DNA of 64,000 bases from Arthrobacter sp. ok362 (GCF_900102785.1 NZ_FNGC01000007.1:186123-250122), one strand, 5' to 3'; positions 37,201 to 45,817 are shown, counted from the stretch's first letter. Numbers and translations: made by a program. The notes: a model not told the origin generated them from the letters alone.

Positions 37201-37220
37201 CACCAGCACCATCGCTGGTG
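37201..37220 (-). promoter_or_regulatory. Inverted repeat upstream of satP
   Basis: CACCAGCACCATCGCTGGTG has perfect 7-base arms (CACCAGC/GCTGGTG) and a 6-base spacer. It lies between the proposed -10 and the satP ribosome site, so it is either an operator at the transcription start or a hairpin in the 5' leader. Confidence 0.55.
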
Positions 37221-37221
37221 A

Positions 37222-37250
37222 CGTATATCAGGCTACACCTGAGTATGCAA
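37222..37250 (-). promoter_or_regulatory. Promoter of satP-acs
   Basis: On the minus strand TTGCAT (37250-37245) and TATACG (37227-37222) are separated by exactly 17 bp, close to the vegetative consensus. This is the clearest promoter in the window and points at satP. Confidence 0.6.
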
Positions 37251-37373
37251 GGGCAACATCGAAATGGGCGGCGTTCAGGTCGCAACATATTGCGGCGTAG
37301 ACCGCACTGCTTCGCCCTTGGTAATGAGGTGCCGCTGCCGCACCAACACCCGTGGCGGCCCCGTAAAGGTTCG

Positions 37374-38258
37374 CTATGCCGCGGCCGGGTCCAAAACTCC
37401 GCTAATGAGCTCATGGGCGTGTGCCGCCGCTAGTGGCCCCGCCAGGCGGTGCACGGCTTGGAAAGTCCTGCGGACTGCCGGTCCGTGCCACTCCGGAGGC
37501 AGGTAATCGGCCGGCAAGTTGGGGTCGCGGTACGGGAAACGGCGCCACATGGTAAGCATCGGGATGTAGTAGCGGAAAGCATCGCGCCGCACTTCTTCCG
37601 TGGAACCAGCCAAGGCGGCCCCGGGATCGTCGCCTACCCGCTCGGTCCATTGCCGCTCCGCGCCTTGGTAGAGCTCCAGGAACTCGGTGAATTGCTCGTC
37701 GAGTTCCTTGAGGTCCCACCATTCGGAGATCTTCGGACGCATGGGACCGTCGAACACGTAGTCGCTGCGGAAAAGATCGACGAACTGGATAAGCCCGCTC
37801 GCCGTCAGGCGTTCCCGGGCTTGTTCCAATTTGCGGGCGGGCGCGATCCACACTCCCGATGCCACGGAACCGAATCCCAGCCCGGACAGCTCGGAACGCA
37901 GCTGGTGCCGGCGGTTTCGCATGGATTCCGGCACCGAAAAAACGGCCAGGACCCAGGTGTCCACCGGCGTCGGCTGCTCCGGAGCGAAGATCCGCCTGTC
38001 GCCTTCCCGGAACACGTCGCTGACGGACTCCGAGATCCTGTACTTGGCAATGCCGCCCTCGCGGATACTCTTCAAAACGCCCTTGGCCTTCAGTCTCGAA
38101 ACTGACGACCTAACGCCCGGCGCGTCATAGCCCAGCGTTCCCAGCATGGAAATCAGCGCGGAGACCGGGAGCGCGTCACCGGCGTTCCGGCCATAGAGAC
38201 CGAAAAGGGTGACGATGATTTGCTGGTGGCGCACCGGCGGTTCGGGGACGGCGATCAT
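37374..38258 (-). CDS. PaaX-family transcriptional repressor
   Basis: A 294-residue PaaX-type protein. The N-terminal winged helix (HQQIIVTLFGLYGRNAGDALPVSALISMLGTLGYDAPGVRSSVSRLKAKGVL) is typical, followed by the central ferredoxin-like domain (TWVLAVFSVPESMRNRRHQLRSELSGLGFG) and the C-terminal domain (DAFRYYIPMLTMWRRFPYRDPNLPADYLPPEW). PaaX proteins sense aryl-CoA thioesters. As the last gene of the minus-strand aromatic operon it is a good candidate to repress that operon until an aminobenzoyl-CoA-type effector appears; the effector is inferred. Confidence 0.88.
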   Translation of the reverse strand: MIAVPEPPVRHQQIIVTLFGLYGRNAGDALPVSALISMLGTLGYDAPGVRSSVSRLKAKGVLKSIREGGIAKYRISESVSDVFREGDRRIFAPEQPTPVDTWVLAVFSVPESMRNRRHQLRSELSGLGFGSVASGVWIAPARKLEQARERLTASGLIQFVDLFRSDYVFDGPMRPKISEWWDLKELDEQFTEFLELYQGAERQWTERVGDDPGAALAGSTEEVRRDAFRYYIPMLTMWRRFPYRDPNLPADYLPPEWHGPAVRRTFQAVHRLAGPLAAAHAHELISGVLDPAAA

Positions 38259-38296
38259 TGAAGGATCCTCATTTCCGCGCCTAGTTCAGGCGCCAG

Positions 38297-38842
38297 TCAT
38301 GTTTCATCATAGGTGCGGGAACTGTCCCGTTCCTTGATGGTCGTGACGGCGGCGGCCTCGCCACCGGATACGGGCTGGTCGCCCCGCACAGCCCTGACGA
38401 AATGTTCTGGCCAGGGCTGTGCGGTGGTGGCCCCAGCGGGGACGTGCGCCGTGGTGACTGTCCCAAAAGAGGCCACAGCGCCACGGTCGCCATTTCCGTC
38501 GTGAGTTCCGCAGGCCTCGCCGCGGACCTCGAAAGCCATGGTCAGCGAGGTCCGGCCGAGCGCGTGGATCTTCACCTTGGCGGTGACGCGCTGGCCGAAC
38601 CACAGCTTGGCCGTGTAGTTGATTACTTGCTGGACGCGGGGCGCACTGGGAAAGTAGTCCAGTAGTTCCAGGCCTCGGAAGAGCTCGGCTTCGGCGGCCT
38701 CAACCCACCGAAGGATGGCCGAATTGTGCTGGTGGCCGGAGGCATCGGTGTCCACCCACTCCACCGTGCGCTGAACGCTCGCTTCCGGAAACCCCGCGCT
38801 CCCCAGCGGCTCCGCACTCCCCAGCGACTCAGTGTGATCCAT
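38297..38842 (-). CDS. Hotdog-fold thioesterase (4HBT type)
   Basis: A 181-residue acyl-CoA thioesterase-like protein. The active-site stretch VEWVDTDASGHQHNSAILRWVEAAEAELFRGL (residues about 28-59) matches 4-hydroxybenzoyl-CoA thioesterases, in which the Asp before (S/A)GH is catalytic. A beta-sheet half follows (INYTAKLWFGQRVTAKVKIHALGRTSLTMAFEVRG), and then about 60 extra residues with low-complexity character. It probably hydrolyses an aromatic CoA thioester made by the neighbouring ligase and monooxygenase. It is encoded 38 bp before paaX and 66 bp after the monooxygenase in the same operon. Confidence 0.85.
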   Translation of the reverse strand: MDHTESLGSAEPLGSAGFPEASVQRTVEWVDTDASGHQHNSAILRWVEAAEAELFRGLELLDYFPSAPRVQQVINYTAKLWFGQRVTAKVKIHALGRTSLTMAFEVRGEACGTHDGNGDRGAVASFGTVTTAHVPAGATTAQPWPEHFVRAVRGDQPVSGGEAAAVTTIKERDSSRTYDET

Positions 38843-38908
38843 GGTTCTCCTATCGGGCGCCGGTGGTGCGCTGGGGCACTTTCCAGTCGTTGACGGGTGC
38901 GGCCATCG

Positions 38909-41299
38909 CTACTTCACCAGAACCTGTGCGGTAGCGGACGCGGGGGTCCAGCGCAGGTGGGTGTTCGCCTCTTCAGCGTCCGGTTCCCGCAGCAGGGACA
39001 ACCGCGGACGGACGGCGTCGGTCCGCGAGCTCGGCGGCTTGCGGCGCCCGGCTCGGAACTGTGGAATCCACTGGGCACCGGGGCCATGGTATTCCTGCTC
39101 CGCGGCGGCGTGCAGGGTCCATTGGGGATCGTACAGGTGGGTGCGGCCGAGGGCGATGAGGTCCGCACGACCGGCGAGGAGGATGGAGTTCACATCGTCG
39201 AAGCTGGAGATGGCTCCGACGGCGATCACGGCCACGCCTGCCGGGGCGGCGACTTCCTGGCGGATGCGGTCAGCGAACGGCGTCTGGTAGCTGCGGCCGA
39301 AAGCGGGCTTCTCGTCCTTGGTCACCTGGCCTGTGGAGATGTCCAGGCCGGCAGCGCCGCGGGCAACGAAGGCCCGGGCAATCTCGACGGAATCGTCGGA
39401 GGTGTTTCCACCCTCAATCCAGTCGGTCGCCGAGATGCGCACCGTCACAGGCTTGCCGGCAGGCCACACCGCGCGAACGGCGTCGAACACTTCCAAGGGG
39501 AACCGCAGCCGGTTCTCCAGGCTGCCGCCATATTCGTCGGTGCGTTGGTTGGAGATCGGCGAGAGGAACGAGGACAGCAGGTAGCCGTGGGCTGCGTGGA
39601 TCTCGAGGAGGTCGAAGCCTGCCTGCTCGGCCCGGAGCGTCGCCGCTACGAACTCTTCCGTGATGGCTTCCATGCCGGCAGGATCAAGTTCCTGCGGCGT
39701 CTGGTTGCCGGGGCCGTAGGGCAGCGCCGACGGTCCGACCGCCTGCCAGTTGCCGGATTCGAGGGGCTCGTCGATGCCTTCCCACATGAGCTTGGTGGAG
39801 CCCTTGCGGCCGGAGTGGCCAAGCTGCGCGCCGATCTTGGCCGTGGAACGGCTGTGGACGAAGTCCACGATTTCCTTCCAGCTATCGCGCTGGCCGTCCG
39901 TGTAGAGGCCGCTGCAGCCGGGGGTGATGCGGCCGGCGTCGGAGACGCACACCATTTCCGTCATGACCAGGCCGGCGCCGCCAAGGGCCTTGGAACCGAG
40001 GTGGACCTTGTGGAAGTCGCCCGGGACACCGTCAACTGCGGAGTACATATCCATCGGGGAGACCACGATCCGGTTCTTCAGTTCCAGTTCGCCGATGCTG
40101 AACGGCTGGAACATGGCCGGCGCGACCTCTGCGCGGCCCTGGGACTCGGCGAAGTTGCGGTCCACGGCGTCGGCAAATTCGGGGTCGCGCAGGCGCAGGT
40201 TTTCCTGCGTGATGCGGCGGCTGCGGGTGAGCAGGTTGAAGGCAAACTGAGTGGGGTCCTGGTCCTTGTACTGGCCGATGCGCTCGAACCACTCAAGCGA
40301 AGCCTGGGCCGCGCGCTGGGTGGAGGCGACCACAGGCCGGCGCTCCGCTTCGTAGGCGGACAGCGCGGATTCTACGTCGGGGTGTTCGTGCAGGCAGGCC
40401 GCCAGGGCGAGGGAGTCCTCCATGGCCAGCTTGGTGCCCGAGCCGATGGAGAAGTGTGCCGTGTGGGCGGCGTCGCCGAGCAGCACGACATTGTTGTGGC
40501 GCCAGCTCTCGTTCCGGACGGTGGTGAAGTTGATCCACTTGGAGTTGTTGGACAGGACGTCGTAGCCGTCCAGCTCTTCGTCAAAGATCGAGCGGATCTT
40601 GGCGATCGCCTTTTCATCCGAGACACCCGGCGGGAAGATATCGTTGGCGGTCTCGTCGAAGCCGGCAGCCCGCCATACATCCTCGTGCATTTCGACGATG
40701 AACGTGGAGCCTTCGTCGGAATACGGGTAGCCATGGATCTGCATGACGCCCCACTGTGTTTCCTTGACGAAGAACTTGAAGGCTTCGAAGACCTGGTCGG
40801 TGCCGAGCCACATGAACTTGTTGTTGCGGGGGTCCAGGTCCGGCCCGAAGGAATCGGCGTACTTGGCGCGGATCTGCGAGTTAATGCCGTCCGCGGCCAG
40901 CACCAGATCGTAGTTCACTTCGAGTTCTTCAACAGCCGGTGCCAGCGTCCGGAAGCGCAGGTCCACGCCGAGTTCGGCGCAGCGGCGCTGCAGCAGCTCC
41001 AGCAACTCCTTGCGGCTCATGGCCGCGAAGCCCTGGCCGCCCACGGTCATCGTCTCGCCGCCGAAGTGAATGTCGATATCGGACCAGCGGGCGAAGCGAC
41101 GGCTCATGTAGTCGGCCACTACGGCGTCGGCGTTGCCAATGCCGCCAAGCGTCTCATCGGAAAATACGACGCCGAAACCAAACGTGTCGCTGGCAGCGTT
41201 CCGTTCCCAGAGGGTGATGTCGTGGGACGGGTCCAGCTGCTTCATCAATGCTGCGAAGTACAGGCCTCCGGGGCCGCCTCCAACGATTGCAATCTTCAT
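38909..41299 (-). CDS. Fused aryl-CoA monooxygenase/OYE reductase (salicylyl-CoA or anthraniloyl-CoA type)
   Basis: A 796-residue two-domain enzyme. Residues 1 to about 385 form an FAD-dependent hydroxylase: MKIAIVGGGPGGLYFAALM, a conserved DG in LAADGINSQIRAKYADSFGP, and VVLLGDAAHTAHFSIGSGTKLAMED. From about 390 on, an Old-Yellow-Enzyme/NADH:flavin oxidoreductase domain follows (MFQPFSIGELELKNRIVVSPMDMYS, QLGHSGRKGS, HAAHGYLLSSFLSP, RTDEYGGSLENR). This order is known in 2-aminobenzoyl-CoA monooxygenase/reductase and in bifunctional salicylyl-CoA 5-hydroxylases. It hydroxylates, and may reduce, the ring of an aryl-CoA. ATG 41299 lies 14 bp after the CoA-ligase stop. Confidence 0.9.
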   Translation of the reverse strand: MKIAIVGGGPGGLYFAALMKQLDPSHDITLWERNAASDTFGFGVVFSDETLGGIGNADAVVADYMSRRFARWSDIDIHFGGETMTVGGQGFAAMSRKELLELLQRRCAELGVDLRFRTLAPAVEELEVNYDLVLAADGINSQIRAKYADSFGPDLDPRNNKFMWLGTDQVFEAFKFFVKETQWGVMQIHGYPYSDEGSTFIVEMHEDVWRAAGFDETANDIFPPGVSDEKAIAKIRSIFDEELDGYDVLSNNSKWINFTTVRNESWRHNNVVLLGDAAHTAHFSIGSGTKLAMEDSLALAACLHEHPDVESALSAYEAERRPVVASTQRAAQASLEWFERIGQYKDQDPTQFAFNLLTRSRRITQENLRLRDPEFADAVDRNFAESQGRAEVAPAMFQPFSIGELELKNRIVVSPMDMYSAVDGVPGDFHKVHLGSKALGGAGLVMTEMVCVSDAGRITPGCSGLYTDGQRDSWKEIVDFVHSRSTAKIGAQLGHSGRKGSTKLMWEGIDEPLESGNWQAVGPSALPYGPGNQTPQELDPAGMEAITEEFVAATLRAEQAGFDLLEIHAAHGYLLSSFLSPISNQRTDEYGGSLENRLRFPLEVFDAVRAVWPAGKPVTVRISATDWIEGGNTSDDSVEIARAFVARGAAGLDISTGQVTKDEKPAFGRSYQTPFADRIRQEVAAPAGVAVIAVGAISSFDDVNSILLAGRADLIALGRTHLYDPQWTLHAAAEQEYHGPGAQWIPQFRAGRRKPPSSRTDAVRPRLSLLREPDAEEANTHLRWTPASATAQVLVK

Positions 41300-41313
41300 G
41301 GTTGTGCTCCTTC

Positions 41314-42987
41314 TCAGGCCTGGCACTGGCCGGCTGGGGTAAGTTCTTGGGTTTGGCTCGCTAGGCCGTCTTCGAGGAGGCCGTCACGGAGCTTGAAGTG
41401 CTGCAGTTTGCCGCTGGGGTTGCGTGGCAGTTCAGTGACGAACCGGATGTCCCGCGGGTACTTGTACGGGGCGATGGCCTGCTTGACGAAGTCCTGGATT
41501 TCCTTGCGCTTCTGGGCATCGCCGGCGACGCCTTCCCGCAGCACAATGAACGCGCAGACGATGCTGCCGCGCTCCGGGTCCGGGATTCCGATAACGGCGT
41601 TTTCCACCACATCCGGGTGTTGGTCGATGGCCGCCTCCACCTCGGGGGCGCCGATGTTGTAGCCGGAGGAGACGATCATGTTGTCCGAGCGGGCCTGGTA
41701 GGTGAAGTACCCGTCTTCGTCCCGGGTGAACGTGTCTCCGGTGACGTTCCAGCCGTTGACCACGTAGTTCGCCTGGCGGGCATCGTCGAGGTAGCGGCAA
41801 CCGGTGGGGCCGATGACGGCCAAGCGGCCGATCTGGCCCGGACGGAGTTCCCTGCCGTCCTGGTCGAGGATGGTGGCCCGGTACCCCGGCACGGCGCGGC
41901 CCGTGGTGCCGGGCCGGATGTCGTCGCCCGCCGCCGAGATGAAGACGTGCAGCATTTCGGTGGCGCCGATCCCGTTGACCAGGCGCAGTCCTGTGGCGTC
42001 CTGGACTGCGTGCCACGTTTCCTTGGACAGGTGCTCGCCGGCCGAGACCGCCACGCGCAGGCCGCGAAGCAGATCGCCCCGGTCCTCTTTAAGGATGGCC
42101 CGGTACGCGGTGGGCGCGGTGAACAGGATCGTCGCTCCTGCTGCAGCTGCATTTTCGGCCAGCTCCACCGGCGCCGCCCGTTCGGTCAGCAGCGATGATG
42201 CGCCGAACCGCAGCGGGAAGACCACCAGGCCGCCGAGCCCAAAGGTGAACGCCAAGGGCGGCGAACCGGCGAAGACATCGTCCGCCGTAGGCTGCAGGAT
42301 GTAACGGGCGAAGGTGTCGGCGTTGGCCAGGATGTCCCGGTGGAAGTGCATGGTCACCTTCGGCACGCCGGTGGTGCCCGACGTCGGGCCCAAGAGCGCG
42401 ACGTCGTCCGCTGAGGTGTCCACGGCGGTGAACTCGCCGCTCTTGGCGGCGCAGCGGGCGGTGAGGTCGCCGTCGTCATCTGCTCCGTACGAGACCACGG
42501 TGACGTCCTCCCCGGCCGCCACGCCGAGTTCGTCCACGAAGCGGTGGTCCGCGATCGCGACCACCGGCTTGGTGAGCTGGATCAGGGTGGCGACCTCGGC
42601 GGAACGCAGCATCGGCATGGTGGTCACCACTACGGCACCTGCCTTCAGCACGCCAAGCCAGGCGGCGACGATCCACGGGTTGTTGGGGCCGCGCAGCATC
42701 ACGCGATTGCCGGGCACCACGCCGAGGTCTTCGGTGAGTACCTGGGCTACCTGGTTGGCGCGCTGTTGGAGTTCCCCATACGTCCAGACCGTGCCGTCCG
42801 GAGTCCGCAGTGCGGGCCGGCCCGGGCCGTGTTCGGCAACGGCGTCATCAATCAGGACCGCTGCGGCGTTGAGCCGTTCGGGGTACTGAAGTTCGGGAAG
42901 GGTGAATTCGAGCGCGGGCCAGGTGTTGGCCGCTGGCAGGTGGTCACGGGTGAAGGTGTCCACGTGGGCCGATGTCGTCATTGTCAT
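41314..42987 (-). CDS. Benzoate / 2-aminobenzoate-type CoA ligase
   Basis: A 557-residue AMP-forming ligase. The adenylate motif is LLGPTSGTTGVPKVTMHFHRDIL near residues 198-220, where the HFHRD ending is characteristic of benzoate- and 2-aminobenzoate-CoA ligases. NGIGATEMLHVFISA near 315 is the acyl-pocket motif, and the C-terminal ELPRNPSGKLQHFKL carries the catalytic Lys. Its product is the aryl-CoA used by the fused monooxygenase that follows 14 bp downstream. Anthranilate is the favoured substrate given the neighbours, with salicylate as the alternative. Confidence 0.88.
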   Translation of the reverse strand: MTMTTSAHVDTFTRDHLPAANTWPALEFTLPELQYPERLNAAAVLIDDAVAEHGPGRPALRTPDGTVWTYGELQQRANQVAQVLTEDLGVVPGNRVMLRGPNNPWIVAAWLGVLKAGAVVVTTMPMLRSAEVATLIQLTKPVVAIADHRFVDELGVAAGEDVTVVSYGADDDGDLTARCAAKSGEFTAVDTSADDVALLGPTSGTTGVPKVTMHFHRDILANADTFARYILQPTADDVFAGSPPLAFTFGLGGLVVFPLRFGASSLLTERAAPVELAENAAAAGATILFTAPTAYRAILKEDRGDLLRGLRVAVSAGEHLSKETWHAVQDATGLRLVNGIGATEMLHVFISAAGDDIRPGTTGRAVPGYRATILDQDGRELRPGQIGRLAVIGPTGCRYLDDARQANYVVNGWNVTGDTFTRDEDGYFTYQARSDNMIVSSGYNIGAPEVEAAIDQHPDVVENAVIGIPDPERGSIVCAFIVLREGVAGDAQKRKEIQDFVKQAIAPYKYPRDIRFVTELPRNPSGKLQHFKLRDGLLEDGLASQTQELTPAGQCQA

Positions 42988-43031
42988 GGCCGTTCCTTTC
43001 AGTGGTGCGTCCGGGGGTGGTTTCAGGAAGT

Positions 43032-43904
43032 TCAGTGGCCGGGACGGATCATGCCCTCTTGGGCGACAGTTGCAAGGAGCCTTCCTTGCCGGTCAAAGAA
43101 GCGGCCCATGGCCAGTCCCCGGTTGCTCTGGCCGGATATGGCTTCCTGGGCGTAGAGAACCCAGTCGTCGGCGCGGCCGTCGCGGTGGAACCACATCGAG
43201 TGGTCGAGGCTGGCGGTGGCGAGACCGTGGCTTGACCAGTTCAGTCCGTTCACCCTCAGGAGCGGTTCCAGGATGGTGTAGTCGCAGACATATGCCAGCG
43301 CAGTGCGGTGGAGGTCGGAGTCATCGGGCAGGCTGTCGAAGGCCTTCACCCAAATTGCTTGCTGCGGCACAGAACCGCCCTCCAGCTCGACATAGACCGG
43401 CCCGGGAATATGCCGCATGTCGAAACTACGGCCCGTGGACCAATAGTCCGCGGCCGGACCGCCCGTCCCGGCCAGCACTTCTGCTGCGGTTCGCAGCGAA
43501 GCAGGATCGACGGCGGCAGGGGCCTCGGGCTGGAAGTCCGGACCGTCCTCGGGAACCTGGAACGAACCCATCGCGGCGTAGACAGCCTTGCCATTCTGGA
43601 AGCCGCGGACGGTGCGGGTCGAGTACCCGCGGCCATCCCGCAAGCGCTCCACTTCGTAGCGAACGCTGGAACCGACGTCGACGGGTCGCATGAAGTAGCT
43701 GTGCATCGAGTGCAGCGAGCGGTCCGTATCCACCGATCGCATCATGGCCGCAGCCGCCTGTGCCACCATGTCTCCGCCGTAGGCCTTGGGCCACGGCACG
43801 TACTGGGTCGTTGCTTCATAAGCTTCATCGTGGACCTGTGCCGGGACCCACGTAAGGTCCACGGCCTTGAGGAAGGTCTCCGATGTCAATGTTCCAGTGA
43901 TCAT
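43032..43904 (-). CDS. TesB-type acyl-CoA thioesterase
   Basis: A 290-residue double-hotdog thioesterase. The first half shows YVPWPKAYGGDMVAQAAAAMMRSV and LHSMHSYFMRPVDVGSSVRYEVERLRDGRGYSTRTVRGFQNG; the second half shows LAYVCDYTILEPLLR and LATASLDHSMWFHRDGRADDWVLYAQEA, the usual TesB catalytic Asp-containing region. It is normally able to hydrolyse many CoA thioesters. Here, between the cupin and CoA-ligase genes, it probably releases the free aromatic acid after CoA-level hydroxylation. Two different thioesterases in one operon is unusual. Confidence 0.87.
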   Translation of the reverse strand: MITGTLTSETFLKAVDLTWVPAQVHDEAYEATTQYVPWPKAYGGDMVAQAAAAMMRSVDTDRSLHSMHSYFMRPVDVGSSVRYEVERLRDGRGYSTRTVRGFQNGKAVYAAMGSFQVPEDGPDFQPEAPAAVDPASLRTAAEVLAGTGGPAADYWSTGRSFDMRHIPGPVYVELEGGSVPQQAIWVKAFDSLPDDSDLHRTALAYVCDYTILEPLLRVNGLNWSSHGLATASLDHSMWFHRDGRADDWVLYAQEAISGQSNRGLAMGRFFDRQGRLLATVAQEGMIRPGH

Positions 43905-43909
43905 GGCGT

Positions 43910-44392
43910 CTATGCCCGGCGGTAGTCGGCGAGGGTTTCGTCAGCAACGTCCTCGAGGTTGACCACGAGGTTCTCGGGCGTGCGGGCAGTGAGCCAGACG
44001 AGCTCTTCCGTGATGGACATGTTGGCTTCAACGTGCGGCATGAACGGCGGAACGAACACCCAGTCGCCGGCCTTCATGTCGATGAATTCCTGATAGTTCT
44101 CGCCGAAGTAGATGCGTCCGTGGCCGCGCAGCACGTAGCCGCCTGTTTCGGCCTCGCCGTGGTGGTGCGGCAGGGAGCGGTAGCCAGGCGTGTTGGAGAC
44201 CTGGCCGAACCAGATCTTGGTTGCCGGGGTGTGCTGGATGCTGACACCGGAGACGCGGATGCAATCGCCGGACTGGGCGGTGTTGGTGTCTTCCTGGCCG
44301 GCGCGGGTAACCACCGGCACCACTTTGCCGTCAGCCTGGGCGTAGACGGAGTTGTCGCCTTCGAGGCGGTATTCGGTAGCTGTTTGGCTCAT
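43910..44392 (-). CDS. Small single-cupin protein, candidate ring-cleavage dioxygenase
   Basis: A 160-residue cupin. The metal motif reads PHHHGEAETGGYVLRG with His76/His78 and Glu82, and the second motif GDWVFVPPFMPHVEAN supplies His120, so the 3-His/1-Glu metal site is complete. Gentisate dioxygenases are longer and carry two cupin domains, so this is not a classical one; 3-hydroxyanthranilate dioxygenases are of comparable size. From its place in the operon I infer oxygenase action on a hydroxylated aminobenzoate or gentisate-like ring, but an isomerase or regulatory cupin is possible. ATG 44392 has AAAGGAGAG upstream. Confidence 0.8.
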   Translation of the reverse strand: MSQTATEYRLEGDNSVYAQADGKVVPVVTRAGQEDTNTAQSGDCIRVSGVSIQHTPATKIWFGQVSNTPGYRSLPHHHGEAETGGYVLRGHGRIYFGENYQEFIDMKAGDWVFVPPFMPHVEANMSITEELVWLTARTPENLVVNLEDVADETLADYRRA

Positions 44393-44423
44393 TGGTCTCT
44401 CCTTTGAAGTGGTTGGTTTCGGT

Positions 44424-45269
44424 CTAGGCGTTGGCGGCGACGGCGGCGTGGATCCGGAACCGGTTTTCCAGCCTGCCGATCCCGTCGATTTCAGTGGTGA
44501 GGACATCGCCGTCGTTCAGGAAGCGCGGCGGGGTCATTCCCATCCCCACTCCCCCGGGCGTTCCCGTGAGGACAAGGTCGCCGGGGCGCAGGGTGGTGAA
44601 CTGGGATATGTAGGAAAGAAGCTTCGCGGGACCGAATACCAGGGTGCTGGTGTTGCCCTGCTGCACGAGCTCGCCGTTGACGTAGCCGCGGACCTCAAAG
44701 TCGCCGTCAACGTCGTCCGCGGTCAGCATGACCGGGCCCACCGGCGTCGTACGGTCGAAAGCCTTGCCCTGGAACCACTGCAGCGTCCGGTTTTGCCAGT
44801 CGCGCATGGAGACATCGTTGGCAACCGTGTATCCGGCAATCGCCTTGCGCGCCTGGTGCTCGTCCGCGCGGAACAGTTCAGAACCCACGACGACGGCGAG
44901 CTCAGCCTCCCAATCGACGCGGCCACTCCCGTGGACTTCCACAACATCCGAAGCGCCGATCAGGGTGTCCGCAAACTTGGCGAAAAGTGTGGGGTACTGG
45001 GGAAGTTCGCGCCCCATCTCCTGGATGTGATCACCGTAGTTCAGGCCGCAGCAGATCACTTTGCCGGCCCTCGGGAGCAGGGGTGCCAGCTCGGCGTCGG
45101 CGATGGCAGTGCTCCCGGCGGCTTCCGCTTCACGGACGATGGCCTGCCAGTCCGGCTGGGCGAGAAGCGCCCCGACATCGGTGGCCGGCAACGCGACGTA
45201 CGTGTCGGCGCTCGTGGCGAATGCCGCCGTCGTGCCTCCGCCGGCCGTGCGCAAGGTGGCAAGTTTCAT
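44424..45269 (-). CDS. Fumarylacetoacetate hydrolase family enzyme
   Basis: A 281-residue FAH-family hydrolase. Typical elements: VICCGLNYGDHIQEMG near residues 77-92, VDWEAELAVVVGSE with two metal-binding Glu near 116-130, GYTVANDVSMRDWQNR near 143, and GDLVLTGTPGGVGMGMTPPRFL near 230. Such enzymes cleave fumarylpyruvate or maleylpyruvate to pyruvate plus a C4 acid after ring cleavage, or decarboxylate/hydrate related oxo acids. It is first in the minus-strand operon, whose promoter lies in the 134-bp divergent gap with ridA. Confidence 0.88.
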   Translation of the reverse strand: MKLATLRTAGGGTTAAFATSADTYVALPATDVGALLAQPDWQAIVREAEAAGSTAIADAELAPLLPRAGKVICCGLNYGDHIQEMGRELPQYPTLFAKFADTLIGASDVVEVHGSGRVDWEAELAVVVGSELFRADEHQARKAIAGYTVANDVSMRDWQNRTLQWFQGKAFDRTTPVGPVMLTADDVDGDFEVRGYVNGELVQQGNTSTLVFGPAKLLSYISQFTTLRPGDLVLTGTPGGVGMGMTPPRFLNDGDVLTTEIDGIGRLENRFRIHAAVAANA

Positions 45270-45293
45270 GCGTGCTGTCCCTTCGAATTTAGA

Positions 45294-45320
45294 TGTGTCG
45301 ACTTTTTTACGATCGTCACA
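45294..45320. promoter_or_regulatory. Candidate operator between FAH and RidA genes
   Basis: TGTGTCGA (45294-45301) and TCGTCACA (45313-45320) form an inverted repeat with one mismatch and an 11-base spacer, within a short A/T-rich patch of the divergent intergenic region. It is placed to control both arms of the cluster; PaaX is the nearest candidate ligand. Confidence 0.45.
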
Positions 45321-45403
45321 TATGCTCAAGGTAGCACGGCGGGAATGATCTGCACAGAGTCTTTTCAAAAGTTTTCGCAGTTGTACAGACCAGGAGGAAC
45401 AGC

Positions 45404-45802
45404 ATGAGCCACACGACGATCAACCCGGAATCACTTCCCAAGCCGTCCGGTTTTGCGCACGGCATGCTTGCCGGCAACACGGTCTTTTTGGGCGGCCAGA
45501 CTGCGCTGGACAAGAACATGAACATCGTTCCCGGCGGCATCGTGGAGCAGTTCACGCAGGCGTTCTCGAATGTCCTCACCACGCTGCGGGAGGCCGGTGG
45601 ACAGCCCGAGGACCTCGTCAACGTAACCATCTACCTGACGGACGTTGATGACTACATGGTCAATGGCCGCGAGATCGGACGGATCTGGCGTGAAATGGCC
45701 GGCTCACAGTACCCGGCAATGGCGGGAATCGGCGTCACCCGGCTGTGGCAGAAAGAAGCCCTGATCGAAATCCAGGGCATCGCCGTCATCCCGGAACGGT
45801 AG
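45404..45802 (+). CDS. RidA-family enamine/imine deaminase
   Basis: A 132-residue YjgF/YER057c/RidA protein. It carries GNTVFLGGQTALDKNMNIVPGGIVEQFTQAFSNVLTTL near residues 24-61 and VTIYLTDVDDYMVNGREI. The C-terminal segment PAMAGIGVTRLWQKEALIEIQGIAVI has Arg in the position (here TRLW) that binds the substrate carboxylate in active RidA. It hydrolyses enamines or imines to ketones and ammonia. AGGAGGA precedes ATG 45404. Its divergence from the FAH gene suggests a dedicated job on an amino-containing ring-cleavage product, which is inference. Confidence 0.88.
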   Translation: MSHTTINPESLPKPSGFAHGMLAGNTVFLGGQTALDKNMNIVPGGIVEQFTQAFSNVLTTLREAGGQPEDLVNVTIYLTDVDDYMVNGREIGRIWREMAGSQYPAMAGIGVTRLWQKEALIEIQGIAVIPER

Positions 45803-45817
45803 AGCTGTGGACAGGAG

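Noticed and set aside
38897..41662. A 921-codon open frame on the plus strand opposite the fused monooxygenase
   Set aside because: The minus strand here encodes a clear two-domain flavoenzyme and the end of the CoA ligase; the plus frame has no domain pattern and is a typical shadow of GC-rich coding DNA.
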